The notes: generated from the sequence alone by a model not told the origin. 64,000 bases of DNA from Phycisphaerae bacterium (GCA_028289375.1 JANQQK010000035.1:49497-113496); one strand, 5' to 3'; positions 1-9,585 are shown, numbered from the stretch's first letter. Program-made: numbers and translations.

Positions 1-125
1 GCCCAGGGGCGGAACTGGTTGGAGAGTAAGTAACGCGTTCAGCGTATCGCCTCATGTAACGTCCCCCCTTGTTGGTGACGGGCGGGCCTTCGCCGTCCGC
101 GGGGCCACCATTGTTCAGGGTGATG

Positions 126-779
126 TCACGCCTTGCGCTTGAACGTCATCATGATCGGTGGAAGTTGGATGCGCTTGATCAGCCAAAAAATGCATGCCAC
201 TGTGATGATGCCGCCAACGATGAGTACACCGGTCGAGCCAAGGAATTCGAGGACCCACGCGAGGAGTCGCTTGAGAAGTGCCCTTCGCCCCTCAATGTCG
301 GGCGTTTTACCTTCAGCGATTTCACTCGCCGCGCCCGAAAGCAATGCGGTCGCGCCGACTACTATGGCTATCCAGATGATTGGTGCGAATGCGCCACGAG
401 CACGGCTGAATTCGCGGCAATCGTAGGTGTGCGTCGAATCCAGCTTTCCGCGAAGTGCCTCAAATAATTGATCGCGCGCTTCCTGTGATGCCATGGAAAT
501 GTTGTCGGCTTCGAGTTTCCCGTCGGAATCGTGCTGATAGTCCACCATGTCCGAATGCTTGTTCGACGAGAGCTTCTTGATTTTGTCAAACCGTATCGTC
601 TTGGCCTTGCTGCCGAGCGCTTCAAGCACGGGTTGGCCAGCCTCGATCTTCTGCTTGGCAGCCTCAGGCTCGCCATCGCCAGACGGGTTTGCGACTATCA
701 ACGCACCGTCGACAAGAACGACGATGCGATCAAACAGAGAATCCGGATCGATCCAGACGCGTGGATGGCTGTCCTGCAT
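126..779 (-). CDS. Hypothetical membrane protein with two C-terminal helices
   Basis: Encodes 217 residues if translation starts at the ATG at 779, which has an AAAGGGA-like ribosome site about nine bases upstream; the same frame is open to 845 but the extra 22 residues look unstructured. Residues 1-120 are soluble and mixed alpha/beta, with a segment around 18-70 that resembles PH-like or YcxB-like modules, an impression only. Two hydrophobic helices follow at about 130-150 and 182-201, separated by a charged loop, and the protein ends with a basic tail. I do not recognise the family. It stands alone, tail to the window edge, with a decayed aroB fragment upstream. Coding composition is normal for the window. 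Confidence 0.6.
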   Translation of the reverse strand: MQDSHPRVWIDPDSLFDRIVVLVDGALIVANPSGDGEPEAAKQKIEAGQPVLEALGSKAKTIRFDKIKKLSSNKHSDMVDYQHDSDGKLEADNISMASQEARDQLFEALRGKLDSTHTYDCREFSRARGAFAPIIWIAIVVGATALLSGAASEIAEGKTPDIEGRRALLKRLLAWVLEFLGSTGVLIVGGIITVACIFWLIKRIQLPPIMMTFKRKA

Positions 780-901
780 GGCATGTTCCCTTTGATTGGA
801 GAACATTACTGGGGCAACTGTAGACTGAACTATCGCATGTCGCAAGGCGGAGAAGTAGGCAACTTATTTATTGAATAGACTTGCATGCGGGAATTCGTCG
901 A

Positions 902-1183
902 CTACCGGAGCAGAGGTTCAATGGACAATCGTATTGTGTGTTGATTCGCGTCTTCTGACAAATACATCGCTCCCGGATGATTGACCAGGACGAATCGAAT
1001 GGCGCCGGCGGGGGCTTTTTTCCTGCGGGAGGAAGGCGATGATCTGATCGGAATCGATGTCGGGCGGCAATGCAGTTGGGAGGTTGAAGGCGGCCAGTAG
1101 TGCGGCGACGCGGGTGTATAGAGAATCGCCACAAACCCATCGACATCAATTAACCCGTGTTCAACCGCCTCCTTATAGCTAGC
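902..1183 (-). pseudogene. aroB: Decayed C-terminal fragment of 3-dehydroquinate synthase (aroB remnant)
   Basis: This stretch between hldE and the membrane protein has no intact gene. Read on the minus strand it gives the tail of an AroB-like protein in pieces: EAVEHGLIDVDGF in one frame, then RVAALLAAFNLP and DSDQIIAFLPQEK in the next frame, then APAGAIRFVLVNHPG and a stop in the first frame again. The pattern matches the end of AroB (a short helical segment, a LLxxxxLPxxLP turn, a D.KK-like segment, then G.IRFVL). The first frame change lies near 1118 and the second in a run of six A at about 1016-1021. The N-terminal three quarters, including the NAD and metal sites, are missing. aroC is 3 kb away. 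Two sequencing errors could explain the shifts but not the truncation. Confidence 0.5.
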
Positions 1184-2674
1184 TCAACGCGGTAGTTGGC
1201 TGTCGCGGATCTTTTGGAGGATGGTGGTGGTGCTGTAGCCTTCGAGGAAGGGTAGAACCTTGACCGTGCCGCCGGTGGATTGGACGAACTCGGCGCCGAC
1301 AACGGTGTCGGGGGTGTAGTCGCCGCCTTTGACGAGGACGTCGGGGCGGACCTTTTCGATCAGGGCCTGGGGGGTGTCCTCGTCGAAAATCGTGACGTAG
1401 TCGACGCACTCGAGGGCGCCGAGCATGGCTGCCCGGAAGGACTCGTTGTTGATCGGGCGGTCGGTGCCCTTGTCGAGGCGGCGTACGGAGACGTCGGTGT
1501 TGATGGCGACAACCAGGAAGCTGCCCAACTCGCGGGCCTGGGTGAGGTAGTGAATGTGGCCTGGGTGGAGGATGTCGAAGACGCCGTTGGTGAAAACAAC
1601 GGTTTCGCCGCGATCCTTGCGGAGGGTGATCTCGGGGATGAGTTCGTCGCACGTACGGAGCTTGCCATTCTTCTGGCGATGCTCGATGCGGAGGTCGGCC
1701 AGCATTTCGTCGGCGGCGATCGGGACGCAGCCGAATTTTTCGACCTCAAGCCCCCCTGCGATGTTGGCCAATCGCGTTGCGTCGGACCATGATGCACCGG
1801 TTGCGACGGCGGCGGCGAGGCAGGCGAGGACGGCGTCACCGGCGCCGGTGTTGTCGTAGACGCTGCGCGGTCGTGTTGGCAGATGGACGGGGTCACTACC
1901 CTTTTGGATGACGACGGCGCCGTCGCGGTCGAGTGTCACGACGAGGCACTGGAGGTTCCACTTATCGAGCAGAGCCGGGCCTGCGGTGATGACAGATTCC
2001 GGTGTTGGGAAGCGTTGGCCGGCGGCGTGTTCGAGTTCGGAGCGGTTGGGGGTCATGGCGGTGACGCCGCTGTACATGACGAAATCGTGAACCTTCGCAG
2101 GGTCGACGATGATGGGGATGTTGGCTTTGTTGGCGGCGGCGGTGATCGCGGCCACAAGGTCGGGCGTGATGATGCCCTTGGCGTAGTCCTCGATGCAGAC
2201 GACATCGACATTCGCAATGCGGGTGGTGACGTTGTCGATCAACTCTTTGGCGGTAGCAGCGGGCAACGGTGCGGTGGATTCCTCGTCGAGGCGGAGCAGT
2301 TGTTGCCTGTGGCGATGCTGGGCGAGGCCAACCAGGCGGGTCTTGGTCGTGGTGGTGCGATCGTCTGGTGCGACGCAGCCTGAGACGTCGACGCCGGAGT
2401 CGGCCATCAGGGATCGAAGTCGTCGACCGGCGGCGTCGTCGGCAATGGCCCCGCAGCAGTGGACATCGACATTCAGCGCTCGCAAACAGGCAGCCACGTT
2501 GGCCGACCCACCGACGCGTTCCTGCGTTTCGACAGCGCGGAGGACGGGGACGGGGGCTTCGGGGCTGATGCGTTCGGCGTCGCCGTAAATGTAGCGGTCG
2601 AGGATCAGGTCGCCGACGAGCAGGACGCGCTTCTTCGGGAAGGCGTCGATGATGGGGCTTAGCTGATTGAGCAT
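1184..2674 (-). CDS. hldE: Bifunctional D-beta-D-heptose 7-phosphate kinase / heptose 1-phosphate adenylyltransferase
   Basis: HldE phosphorylates D-glycero-beta-D-manno-heptose 7-phosphate at C1 and then adenylylates heptose 1-phosphate, giving the ADP-heptose used for lipopolysaccharide core. At 496 residues it has both domains at the usual length. Residues 1-325 are a PfkB/ribokinase-type kinase with GGSANVAA near 55 and the anion-hole motif NTGAGD at 275-280. Residues about 355-496 are a cytidylyltransferase-fold domain with TNGVFDILHPGH (HxGH at 370-373) and KGGDYTPD near 449. It indicates a Gram-negative type envelope. No clear Shine-Dalgarno sequence is seen before the ATG. The AsmA-like gene and aroC lie upstream on the same strand. 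Confidence 0.93.
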   Translation of the reverse strand: MLNQLSPIIDAFPKKRVLLVGDLILDRYIYGDAERISPEAPVPVLRAVETQERVGGSANVAACLRALNVDVHCCGAIADDAAGRRLRSLMADSGVDVSGCVAPDDRTTTTKTRLVGLAQHRHRQQLLRLDEESTAPLPAATAKELIDNVTTRIANVDVVCIEDYAKGIITPDLVAAITAAANKANIPIIVDPAKVHDFVMYSGVTAMTPNRSELEHAAGQRFPTPESVITAGPALLDKWNLQCLVVTLDRDGAVVIQKGSDPVHLPTRPRSVYDNTGAGDAVLACLAAAVATGASWSDATRLANIAGGLEVEKFGCVPIAADEMLADLRIEHRQKNGKLRTCDELIPEITLRKDRGETVVFTNGVFDILHPGHIHYLTQARELGSFLVVAINTDVSVRRLDKGTDRPINNESFRAAMLGALECVDYVTIFDEDTPQALIEKVRPDVLVKGGDYTPDTVVGAEFVQSTGGTVKVLPFLEGYSTTTILQKIRDSQLPR

Positions 2675-2816
2675 CGGGTTATGGTAGGGATGGGGGAAAT
2701 GGGGGTCAATTTGTTTCGTTTCGCTGGGCGGTGGATTGCTGTATCACAGTTTGGTGAATCCAATCGCAGATTTGCCTGTTCGTCACCCGCAAGGGGCGAC
2801 GATACAGCAAACATCG

Positions 2817-4331
2817 CTACCGAACATCCTGGGAGTGTTGTCGCCACCACTGTTCGATTCTCTCGCGGTCGGTGTCGGCGATGCGTTGGCGGATGCGTTC
2901 GAGGAGGTCGTGAACGTTGTAGGATTCGTCGGGAGCGGTGATGACGGGCAATGACGCGCCGAAGAGGTTGATCGTGAGGATGCGGTTGCCCTTGGGGCCA
3001 TGGGTGCCGCGGACGTGAAGACGGTCGCCGATGAGTTCGAGTTCGACGCCGAGTTTCGTGTATTCGACCGACTCGACGGCGTCGGGGATGACCTGCGTGG
3101 CGTCGAAGCCAAGGGCGAGTTCGGACAGGTGCTTGAGGACGTCGCGATCGATGGTGCCGGGAGCGTCTGCGGGTGGAACGGCTGTCAGCACGATGTTGGC
3201 GTCGGCAATGTCGCCGTCGACGATCTGGAAGGCGTTGACCGTCACGTCGAGCGAACCGGTGACGGTGCCCTTGCCGAGGAGTTCGGTGAGCGTGTCGAGG
3301 GGGAGGCGGTCGGCTTGGCCGGTGGCGGAAAGGTAGGCGAGTTGCTTCTGTTCGAGGACGGCGTTGTGGACGCGGAGGTCGATGGTGCCATCAATGGTCG
3401 GGAGATTCAACGCGGCGGTCACCTGCTTGAGATGCAGGTCGTGGATGCTGCCGTTGAGGCGAAGGATGTCGAGTTGTTGGTTGCGGATGTCGGCCAGGTC
3501 GACGGCGAGATCGACGCGCCCTTCGTATGGACCGTTGGGCAAGGTGCGCGTGAGTTCCAGGAGTTGGGCATTTTCGATCGCACCCTGAATTTGAACGGAT
3601 TGGCCATCGCCGTCGCGGTAGATGACGCTTCCGCGAAAGGCGCCACTGGAGACTGCTCCGCCGACAAGGGGTTCAATGGCCAGCGCGGTGAGCGGGCAGC
3701 GCACGATGTCGAGCGTGACGTGGTGGAAGCGCACGGACTGACCGGGCGTGAATTCGGCGGTGATGCGAATCGGGTCGGGGACGGTTGAGCCGTTCAGGTT
3801 GGGAGCGGTGAGGATGGCGTGGCCTGTGTTGGTGTCGTCAAAATCGATGCGTCCCTGGGTCTCGCAGGCAGAGAAGGTGAACTGAGGGTGTCGCCATTCG
3901 AGGTCGATGTTCTGCAGATCGATGTCGGTCAGGCCCATTTCGGCGAAGTCGTGTCCGAGTCCGCTTTCGAGCACCTGCTCGTAGTCGCCGCGCTGCCACT
4001 GGTCTTCGCCGACGAGGATTTGGCCATCGATCAGCTTGAGCGTGCGCACGGGTTTGGGTCGGTTGGCGATGCGGGTCCATTCGACGGTGTCGCAGCGGAA
4101 GATCTCGACGTCGCGCTGTGTTGAGACGACCAACACGTCGCGCAGCGTGCGCGTTCGGGATGATTGCGATACTTTTCCGATGGAAACGTCGAGATTGAGT
4201 TGGGTCGAGAGTTTCTGTTCGAGGCGGGCGCGATAGTAACCGGTGGTCGGGTAGATACGGACGACCAGCCACGCTACGAGGATCACGGCGAGGGTGCCGG
4301 CGGCGATGATGGTGGATCGTTGGCGGGTCAT
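2817..4331 (-). CDS. AsmA/TamB-like envelope protein with an N-terminal anchor
   Basis: 504 residues. One transmembrane anchor at about residues 8-26 is followed by a long, beta-rich, repetitive region, with recurrent short strands of the type seen in AsmA, TamB and DUF748 proteins, which span the periplasm and are linked to lipid or outer-membrane traffic. The region around 40-60 (QLNLDVSIGKV) resembles the start of AsmA-type domains. The last 40 residues are charged and helical. The assignment rests on architecture rather than on a signature motif. The gene begins 18 bases after the aroC stop, so the two are probably co-transcribed, and hldE follows after a 142-base gap in which I see nothing notable. 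A role in envelope maintenance is inferred. Confidence 0.55.
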   Translation of the reverse strand: MTRQRSTIIAAGTLAVILVAWLVVRIYPTTGYYRARLEQKLSTQLNLDVSIGKVSQSSRTRTLRDVLVVSTQRDVEIFRCDTVEWTRIANRPKPVRTLKLIDGQILVGEDQWQRGDYEQVLESGLGHDFAEMGLTDIDLQNIDLEWRHPQFTFSACETQGRIDFDDTNTGHAILTAPNLNGSTVPDPIRITAEFTPGQSVRFHHVTLDIVRCPLTALAIEPLVGGAVSSGAFRGSVIYRDGDGQSVQIQGAIENAQLLELTRTLPNGPYEGRVDLAVDLADIRNQQLDILRLNGSIHDLHLKQVTAALNLPTIDGTIDLRVHNAVLEQKQLAYLSATGQADRLPLDTLTELLGKGTVTGSLDVTVNAFQIVDGDIADANIVLTAVPPADAPGTIDRDVLKHLSELALGFDATQVIPDAVESVEYTKLGVELELIGDRLHVRGTHGPKGNRILTINLFGASLPVITAPDESYNVHDLLERIRQRIADTDRERIEQWWRQHSQDVR

Positions 4332-4349
4332 GGATCGGTGGCAGCGTCG

Positions 4350-5513
4350 CTAGGGTGACTGACCGATGTTGCGGGCGGCGGTGAGGTAGTGGTCGAAGCT
4401 GTTACGAATCTCGGTCATCGTGTCGCCGGCGAACTTGTCGAGGAAGGCGGCTGCGATTTCGAAGGCGACGACGTTCTCGGCGACGACGCTGGCGGCTGGC
4501 ACGCTGCAGACGTCACTGCGTTCGTAGTCGCTGCGTTCTGGTTGTTTGGTGTCGAGGTTGACGCTGGCCATGCCCTTCATGAGCGTGCTGATGGGCTTCA
4601 TGGCGCCGCGGATGACGATGGGTTGGCCATTGGTCATGCCCCCTTCGATACCGCCGGCGTTGTTGCGTGCGCGGGTGAACCCGAGCGACGGCGTGTCGCG
4701 GTTGGCGGGTTCATAGCCGATTTCGTCATGTACGTCGCTGCCGAGGTTGCGGGCGACGTCGAAACCCATGCCGATCTCGACGCCCTTGAAGGCCTGGATC
4801 GCGCCAACGGCTTGCATGAGCTTGCCATCCAATTTGTCGGACCATTGGACAGACGTGCCCAGTCCCGGCGGATGGTTGTGGACCTGCACTTCGACAATAC
4901 CGCCGAGGGTGTCCTTGTCGCGCTTGGCCTGCTTGATTACGGCGATCATCTCGTCGGCGGCTTGCGGATCGGGGCAGTAGGCTTCGTTGGCATCGCGGCG
5001 AGCGACGAGTTCATCGGGGGTCCACGCCGGGTCTATCGTCGCATTCACGTTGAGAATCGTTCGAACGTAGCCAACGACCTTGATGTCGAACGCGTGCAGC
5101 AGGCATCGGGCAAGAGCACCGGCTGCGACGCGCGAAGCTGTTTCGCGGGCGCTGGCGCGTTCGAGTGTTTCGCGGCAGTCATCGGTGAGGTATTTGAGGC
5201 TGCCGGCGAGGTCGGCGTGTCCCGGACGTGGTCGCTGGATGACAGGGGCGGAATCGATGCGCCAGTCACGATTGACGATTTCGATGGCGATGGGCGAGCC
5301 GATGGTCGTGTTGTTGCGGATGCCCGAGAGGATGTTCACGCCATCCTTCTCGATGGCCATCCGCCCGCCACGACCATATCCACCCTGCCGACGGCGCATT
5401 TCGTGGTTCATCATGTCGAGGTCGAGCGGGAGGCCCTTCGGCATGCCCTCGACGAAGGCGATCAGCCGCTGACCATGCGATTCTCCGGCGGTTTTGTAGG
5501 TAAGTCTGCCCAT
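4350..5513 (-). CDS. aroC: Chorismate synthase
   Basis: Catalyses the last step of the shikimate pathway, converting 5-enolpyruvylshikimate 3-phosphate to chorismate with reduced FMN. Its 387 residues match the family length. Clear signatures are GESHG near residue 11, RPGHADLAG near 95, RASARETASRVAAGALAR near 120 and the C-terminal segment with GMTNGQPIVIR. The start ATG at 5513 gives the canonical N-terminus. The only other shikimate-pathway trace in the window is the broken aroB fragment at about 1 kb. It is divergent from the PpiC-type gene, with 88 bases between the two starts. Confidence 0.96.
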   Translation of the reverse strand: MGRLTYKTAGESHGQRLIAFVEGMPKGLPLDLDMMNHEMRRRQGGYGRGGRMAIEKDGVNILSGIRNNTTIGSPIAIEIVNRDWRIDSAPVIQRPRPGHADLAGSLKYLTDDCRETLERASARETASRVAAGALARCLLHAFDIKVVGYVRTILNVNATIDPAWTPDELVARRDANEAYCPDPQAADEMIAVIKQAKRDKDTLGGIVEVQVHNHPPGLGTSVQWSDKLDGKLMQAVGAIQAFKGVEIGMGFDVARNLGSDVHDEIGYEPANRDTPSLGFTRARNNAGGIEGGMTNGQPIVIRGAMKPISTLMKGMASVNLDTKQPERSDYERSDVCSVPAASVVAENVVAFEIAAAFLDKFAGDTMTEIRNSFDHYLTAARNIGQSP

Positions 5514-5601
5514 CGGGGGAATGATACGTGGTCGTGCACGGGTGCGAAAGTGTCATCACTGAACGCTTGGAGGATGCAGGCCGGGTCGTTATTCTCTCGC
5601 C

Positions 5602-6804
5602 ATGGGTTTGATCCGCATCATCACCAGAACTGTTCATTCGCCAGCATGGCATGTCGCCATGTTTTGCGCATTGATCGCGATCACAAGTTCGCTGGTCGGT
5701 TGCACGAGTCTCGGCCAGAAGTCCGGGGCGAAACGCGAGCGACGCGAGCGGCGGGCCAACATGCGACCGGTCAAGCAGGCGGAGGATGTCTCTTACGCCG
5801 AGGCTGATCCCAAGTCGTCCGACGCTGTCGACGTGATGACCATCAACAACGAACGGATCACGGCGGGCGAAGTGCTCGAACCGATCATGCCGGATCTGAT
5901 CGAGCGGTCGAAGAAGATGCCGCCCGACGTGTACTCGGCGTTTCTCGGGCAGGCGATCGAAGCCCGCGTGCGACAACTGGCCCGCGAAGCGCTGGTCCAT
6001 CAGGAGGCGATCAAGAGCCTGACAGATCAGGAGTCAGCCTTTCTCGACGGCATCGTCGATGACCGAATCAAGGAGCGAATCAACAAGGAGTTCGGCGGTC
6101 GGCAGTCACGATTTGAGAAGATGCTGTCGGACTTGGGGATGACGATGGACGACGCGCGTTCGCTGGTACGTCGTGAGATCATGATCATTCGCTACCTGCA
6201 GATGAACATTCGACCGCGCGTGGCCGACCCGACGCGCGAGGAGCTGTGGGCCTTGTACGAGCGCGAGCGGGCGGAGCTGGAAAAACCCGAGCGGCGGAAG
6301 ATGCGCCTGATTGAGGTGGCGATCGATTCACCCTCGCCGGAAGCACGCGAGGCCGCGCGCGACAGAATATCGCAAGCACGCAAGGACCTGCTCGCCGGGG
6401 CTGACTTCTCCGCAGTCGCCAAGGAGCACTCCACCGGCTTGAATGCCACACTCGGGGGCGAATGGGGCTGGGTGACCAAGGGCAGTCTGCGCGAGCGATA
6501 CGAGCCGGCTGTCGAAGCGATGTTTGCCTTGGATCAGACCAACGTCGTCAGCGAACCAATCGAAACCGATCAAGCCATGTTCCTGGTCATGGCTGCCGAA
6601 ATCGATCCGGGTGGTGGGCCGACGTTCGAGAGCCTCCAACCGAAGCTGCTGAACCGCTACCGCGATGAGCAGTTCGAGAAACTCGTCGATGCCGAAATCC
6701 GTTCCCTGCAGTCGCAGGCGATGATCCGCCCGAAGGACATCACGCGCTTCCTGCGCGCCGTGGCCGCGACCGCCCCACAACCGTCCTACGTTTCCGCACC
6801 TTGA
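5602..6804 (+). CDS. SurA/PpiC-type peptidyl-prolyl isomerase lipoprotein
   Basis: Predicted periplasmic chaperone that helps outer-membrane or secreted proteins fold. The N-terminus is a lipoprotein signal with the lipobox LVGC (Cys34). Residues about 75-220 form a SurA-like helical N domain, and about 230-335 are a parvulin (PPIC) domain containing FSAVAKEHS, GGEWGWVTKGSL and ERYEPAVEAMF. A short C-terminal helix returns to the chaperone part, as in SurA. The length of 400 is usual. It is followed after 16 bases by an EamA transporter and may share its transcript. Parvulins of this type often have weak isomerase activity, so the chaperone role is the safer call. Confidence 0.82.
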   Translation: MGLIRIITRTVHSPAWHVAMFCALIAITSSLVGCTSLGQKSGAKRERRERRANMRPVKQAEDVSYAEADPKSSDAVDVMTINNERITAGEVLEPIMPDLIERSKKMPPDVYSAFLGQAIEARVRQLAREALVHQEAIKSLTDQESAFLDGIVDDRIKERINKEFGGRQSRFEKMLSDLGMTMDDARSLVRREIMIIRYLQMNIRPRVADPTREELWALYERERAELEKPERRKMRLIEVAIDSPSPEAREAARDRISQARKDLLAGADFSAVAKEHSTGLNATLGGEWGWVTKGSLRERYEPAVEAMFALDQTNVVSEPIETDQAMFLVMAAEIDPGGGPTFESLQPKLLNRYRDEQFEKLVDAEIRSLQSQAMIRPKDITRFLRAVAATAPQPSYVSAP

Positions 6805-6820
6805 ACCCCCGAACGAACCC

Positions 6821-7816
6821 ATGCTTGCCGCGATTCTGATGGTCATCGACTGGTCCACGTACGTCGGACAGGCAGCCGGCATCGGGACATCACTTGGCTG
6901 GACCGGCACGTCTCTTTTCTTCGCAGCCGCGGGTCGGCGAATCGGTACGACCAATGTGAACACGTATCGGCTTGTGTTGGCCGTCATGTTCTGCGGTATC
7001 ACGCACAAAGTCTTGTCCGGTACGTGGTGGCCTGAGGCGACAGGCGAGCAGATCGCCTATCTCGCCGCGTCCGGACTTGTTGGTTTGACCATTGGGGACC
7101 AGGCGTTGTTCACCGCGTTCGTCGACATAGGCCCACGGCTGTCGACGCTGATCATGACAACGTCACCGCTGTTCGCGGCGCTGTTTGGATGGGTCGTGCT
7201 GGGGGAACGGTTGACTTCGGTGGCGACAATCGGGATGGCCATCACCATTGGCGGCATCGGATGGGTGGTGCTCGAGAAGCAGACATCGGCGGTCAAGCCG
7301 AAGTCGCCGCTGTACGGTCGCGGGGTCTTCCTCGCCTTCGTGGGTGCAGCCTGCCAAGCCGCGGGCATGCTGCTGAGTAAACAGGGCATGGGCGAGGGGA
7401 TCGAGGTGGCCACCGAGATTAAACCGCAGGCGGCGACTTTTGTGCGGATGGTATTCGCCCTGTTGGGGATGGCGCCGGTGCTGGCGGTGTATCGCTACCG
7501 AGAGCAGCGTCGGCGTCAGGCTGGGCGACTGCCGGAACGGATCGGTTCACCAACGGCGGGGTATCTTTTCGCGACGGGCGGTGCAATCGTGGGGCCTTAT
7601 CTGGGCGTGTGGTTTTCACTGATCGCGGTGAAGAACGCACCGGTGGGCGTGGCCCAGACGCTCTGCTCGCTATCGCCCGTCTTCGTGCTGCCGTTCGTGC
7701 GGTACATTTACAAGGAGCACGTCAGCCTGCGTGCGGTCATCGGCGCGTTCGTGGCTGTCGGCGGTGTCACGGTGCTGATCTTCGAAGAGCCGTTGATACG
7801 TCTGTTCAGCCATTGA
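6821..7816 (+). CDS. EamA-family (drug/metabolite transporter) membrane protein
   Basis: 331 residues with about ten hydrophobic helices arranged as two EamA repeats (about 10-145 and 165-325), the hallmark of the DMT superfamily. The end of the first repeat has the typical LGERLTSVATIGMAITIGGI pattern, and the second ends with YKEHVSLRAVIGAFVAVGGV. Members export or import small metabolites such as amino acids or nucleosides; the substrate cannot be read from sequence. It is 16 bases downstream of the PpiC-type gene and ends 22 bases before a convergent gene. Confidence 0.85.
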   Translation: MLAAILMVIDWSTYVGQAAGIGTSLGWTGTSLFFAAAGRRIGTTNVNTYRLVLAVMFCGITHKVLSGTWWPEATGEQIAYLAASGLVGLTIGDQALFTAFVDIGPRLSTLIMTTSPLFAALFGWVVLGERLTSVATIGMAITIGGIGWVVLEKQTSAVKPKSPLYGRGVFLAFVGAACQAAGMLLSKQGMGEGIEVATEIKPQAATFVRMVFALLGMAPVLAVYRYREQRRRQAGRLPERIGSPTAGYLFATGGAIVGPYLGVWFSLIAVKNAPVGVAQTLCSLSPVFVLPFVRYIYKEHVSLRAVIGAFVAVGGVTVLIFEEPLIRLFSH

Positions 7817-7838
7817 GCTTGTCGCAGAATTCGCCCGC

Positions 7839-9311
7839 CTAGCGATATCGCTTCTTAAGCTCGCCAATACCGCGATCTGCGGTTCTGAACATCGCAATAG
7901 CCTCTCGGACGTCGGTGGCGAGACTTGCGGGAAGCTGGCCACTGGTGATGGCGCGGTCGATTTCCTCCAGTGCACTCAACCCATTTGGACCGGCAACGGT
8001 GAGGGCTTTGATCGACAGGCGGGCGAGCAACGTCGATGGATTTCGGCCATCAGCGTACGTCCAGGCGATACCCAGCGCTGGCCAAGCAGCAGGATCAACC
8101 CCGTCGATCAGCCACTGCAGCGTTTGGCCACTCTCGTCATGCGCGGACAGTCGTCCAAGGGCGAGCATCGCTTCTGAGATCTCAGCCAGCTTGGCAGGTG
8201 CGGCCTTGCCCGTCGGTGACGTGACACATGCGGTGAGATTGCTGCATCGGGACGCGTCGCCGCACAGGCCCAGCGCGCGGGCGACGTTGAACGCGTATGG
8301 CTGATGACGCGGATCATCGAGCATGTCCGCCAACATCGTGGTCGTGGCGGCATCGGCGTTGGCAAACACATCGCGCGGAATGCCGGACAGGTATTGGCGA
8401 CGAATGATCCGCTCCAGCCAATCCTGCACAGACTCATCCGCCCCCCGATGCAGATCATGCATGGGTGCCTTCGCTTCACCACCAATGACCAAGGCCTTCG
8501 CAAGGCCGCCCGGCGTCGGTGATAGAAACGCATTCCGCTCGAATTCGTTGAGCGCGTTCGTGTTCGCCTCGAAGGTGTGCATCAGGTTGCGCGGGCAATC
8601 GTCGCGATGACCAAGTCCCTGCACGTGACCCCATTCGTGCGCCCACACATCCGGATCGGCCAGCGCAGCCACCACTGCTGTCCCACCCGTGGCGGCACAG
8701 CCAATCACGACGGTCATGTCCGACGGATCGGTCACGCCGCACACACCCACGAGGAGTTCGACGATCTTGATGTCCTGCGGTTCGTCGAAGATGGCATCAA
8801 GATCGGATTCGCGCGTGATCACCGGGTCACCGATGTCAAACGTCGACAAACTGCCATCACGTTGAAACGTCACCGACGCAACCACATCAGGACAGTCGTT
8901 GTCCTGCTGCGTCAGCAACGAGGTGGCCGACGCGAATACCTCATCGACCCCGGATTCGGTAAACGGCTGCCCCACATGCCGAGCAACGGTCAGATTGAAG
9001 AGATTGTCCGCGTCAGGATCAGCCGGTGAACTGCCGGGCGATTGCGGATTGTTGTCGCAGAAGTTGATGAAATTCAATTCGTCGTAATCCGAGCAGCCAT
9101 CGCCGTCGGTGTCGATGGGATTGGCGGGCGTGTCGTTGGCATTGTTGGGGTCGGACCCGGGGATGCCGTTGCGCTCCTCGATATCAGAGAACCCATCGCC
9201 ATCGGAGTCGACAAGCGTGCCCGTCCCTCCGCCGCCAATGCCAATACACCCGAGATACGACGACATCGCCATCAACATGCACATGCCGGCAAGCCAGTTC
9301 CACTTACGCAT
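7839..9311 (-). CDS. Metzincin-like zinc metallopeptidase lipoprotein with calcium-binding repeats
   Basis: 490 residues, exported and lipid-anchored (lipobox YLGC, Cys22). Residues 30-105 hold thrombospondin type-3-like calcium loops (DSDGDGFSD, DTDGDGCSD). Residues 110-260 form a small protease domain with the complete metzincin zinc motif HEWGHVQGLGH (His225, His229, His235, catalytic Glu226) and a following NLMH Met-turn at about 242-245. The C-terminal 200 residues are helical and look like HEAT-type repeats. The likely role is cell-surface proteolysis of unknown substrates. The gene is monocistronic and convergent with the EamA gene. The mix of TSP3 loops, metzincin core and helical repeats in one lipoprotein is not one I recognise as a named family. 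Confidence 0.72.
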   Translation of the reverse strand: MRKWNWLAGMCMLMAMSSYLGCIGIGGGGTGTLVDSDGDGFSDIEERNGIPGSDPNNANDTPANPIDTDGDGCSDYDELNFINFCDNNPQSPGSSPADPDADNLFNLTVARHVGQPFTESGVDEVFASATSLLTQQDNDCPDVVASVTFQRDGSLSTFDIGDPVITRESDLDAIFDEPQDIKIVELLVGVCGVTDPSDMTVVIGCAATGGTAVVAALADPDVWAHEWGHVQGLGHRDDCPRNLMHTFEANTNALNEFERNAFLSPTPGGLAKALVIGGEAKAPMHDLHRGADESVQDWLERIIRRQYLSGIPRDVFANADAATTTMLADMLDDPRHQPYAFNVARALGLCGDASRCSNLTACVTSPTGKAAPAKLAEISEAMLALGRLSAHDESGQTLQWLIDGVDPAAWPALGIAWTYADGRNPSTLLARLSIKALTVAGPNGLSALEEIDRAITSGQLPASLATDVREAIAMFRTADRGIGELKKRYR

Positions 9312-9459
9312 CGCAATTCATCTCCGCGGGCCGGTCGCTCTCGACACATATCCACCAACGGGCGAAAAAGTCGTGACACACCCCATCCGATACATCGGAC
9401 AATGGTAGGGGTCGCACGATGGCGTGGTGCTGGAATCGCCGTTTTTTTCGGAATCAGCG

Positions 9460-9504
9460 AAAAAAAAAGACGGGTGGGGTGTCCCGGTTCGCCGCAGCGA
9501 ACCG
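9460..9504 (-). terminator. Probable terminator of the tandem-repeat protein gene
   Basis: On the minus strand a hairpin CGGTTCGC / GCGAACCG (9485-9504) is followed by a C-rich stretch and a run of nine T (complement of the A run at 9460-9468). It sits about 80 bases past the stop of the gene at 9586. The T run is separated from the small hairpin by about 16 bases. A larger stem, GGGTGGGG near 9540 with CCCCACCC near 9475, may bring the structure next to the T run. Confidence 0.45.
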
Positions 9505-9585
9505 TGTGGTCGCGACACGTTACCGCTCAATCAAGAACGGCCCCACCCGCGGGATGTGCGGGGTATGGTCCGTCGCCTGGCGTTT

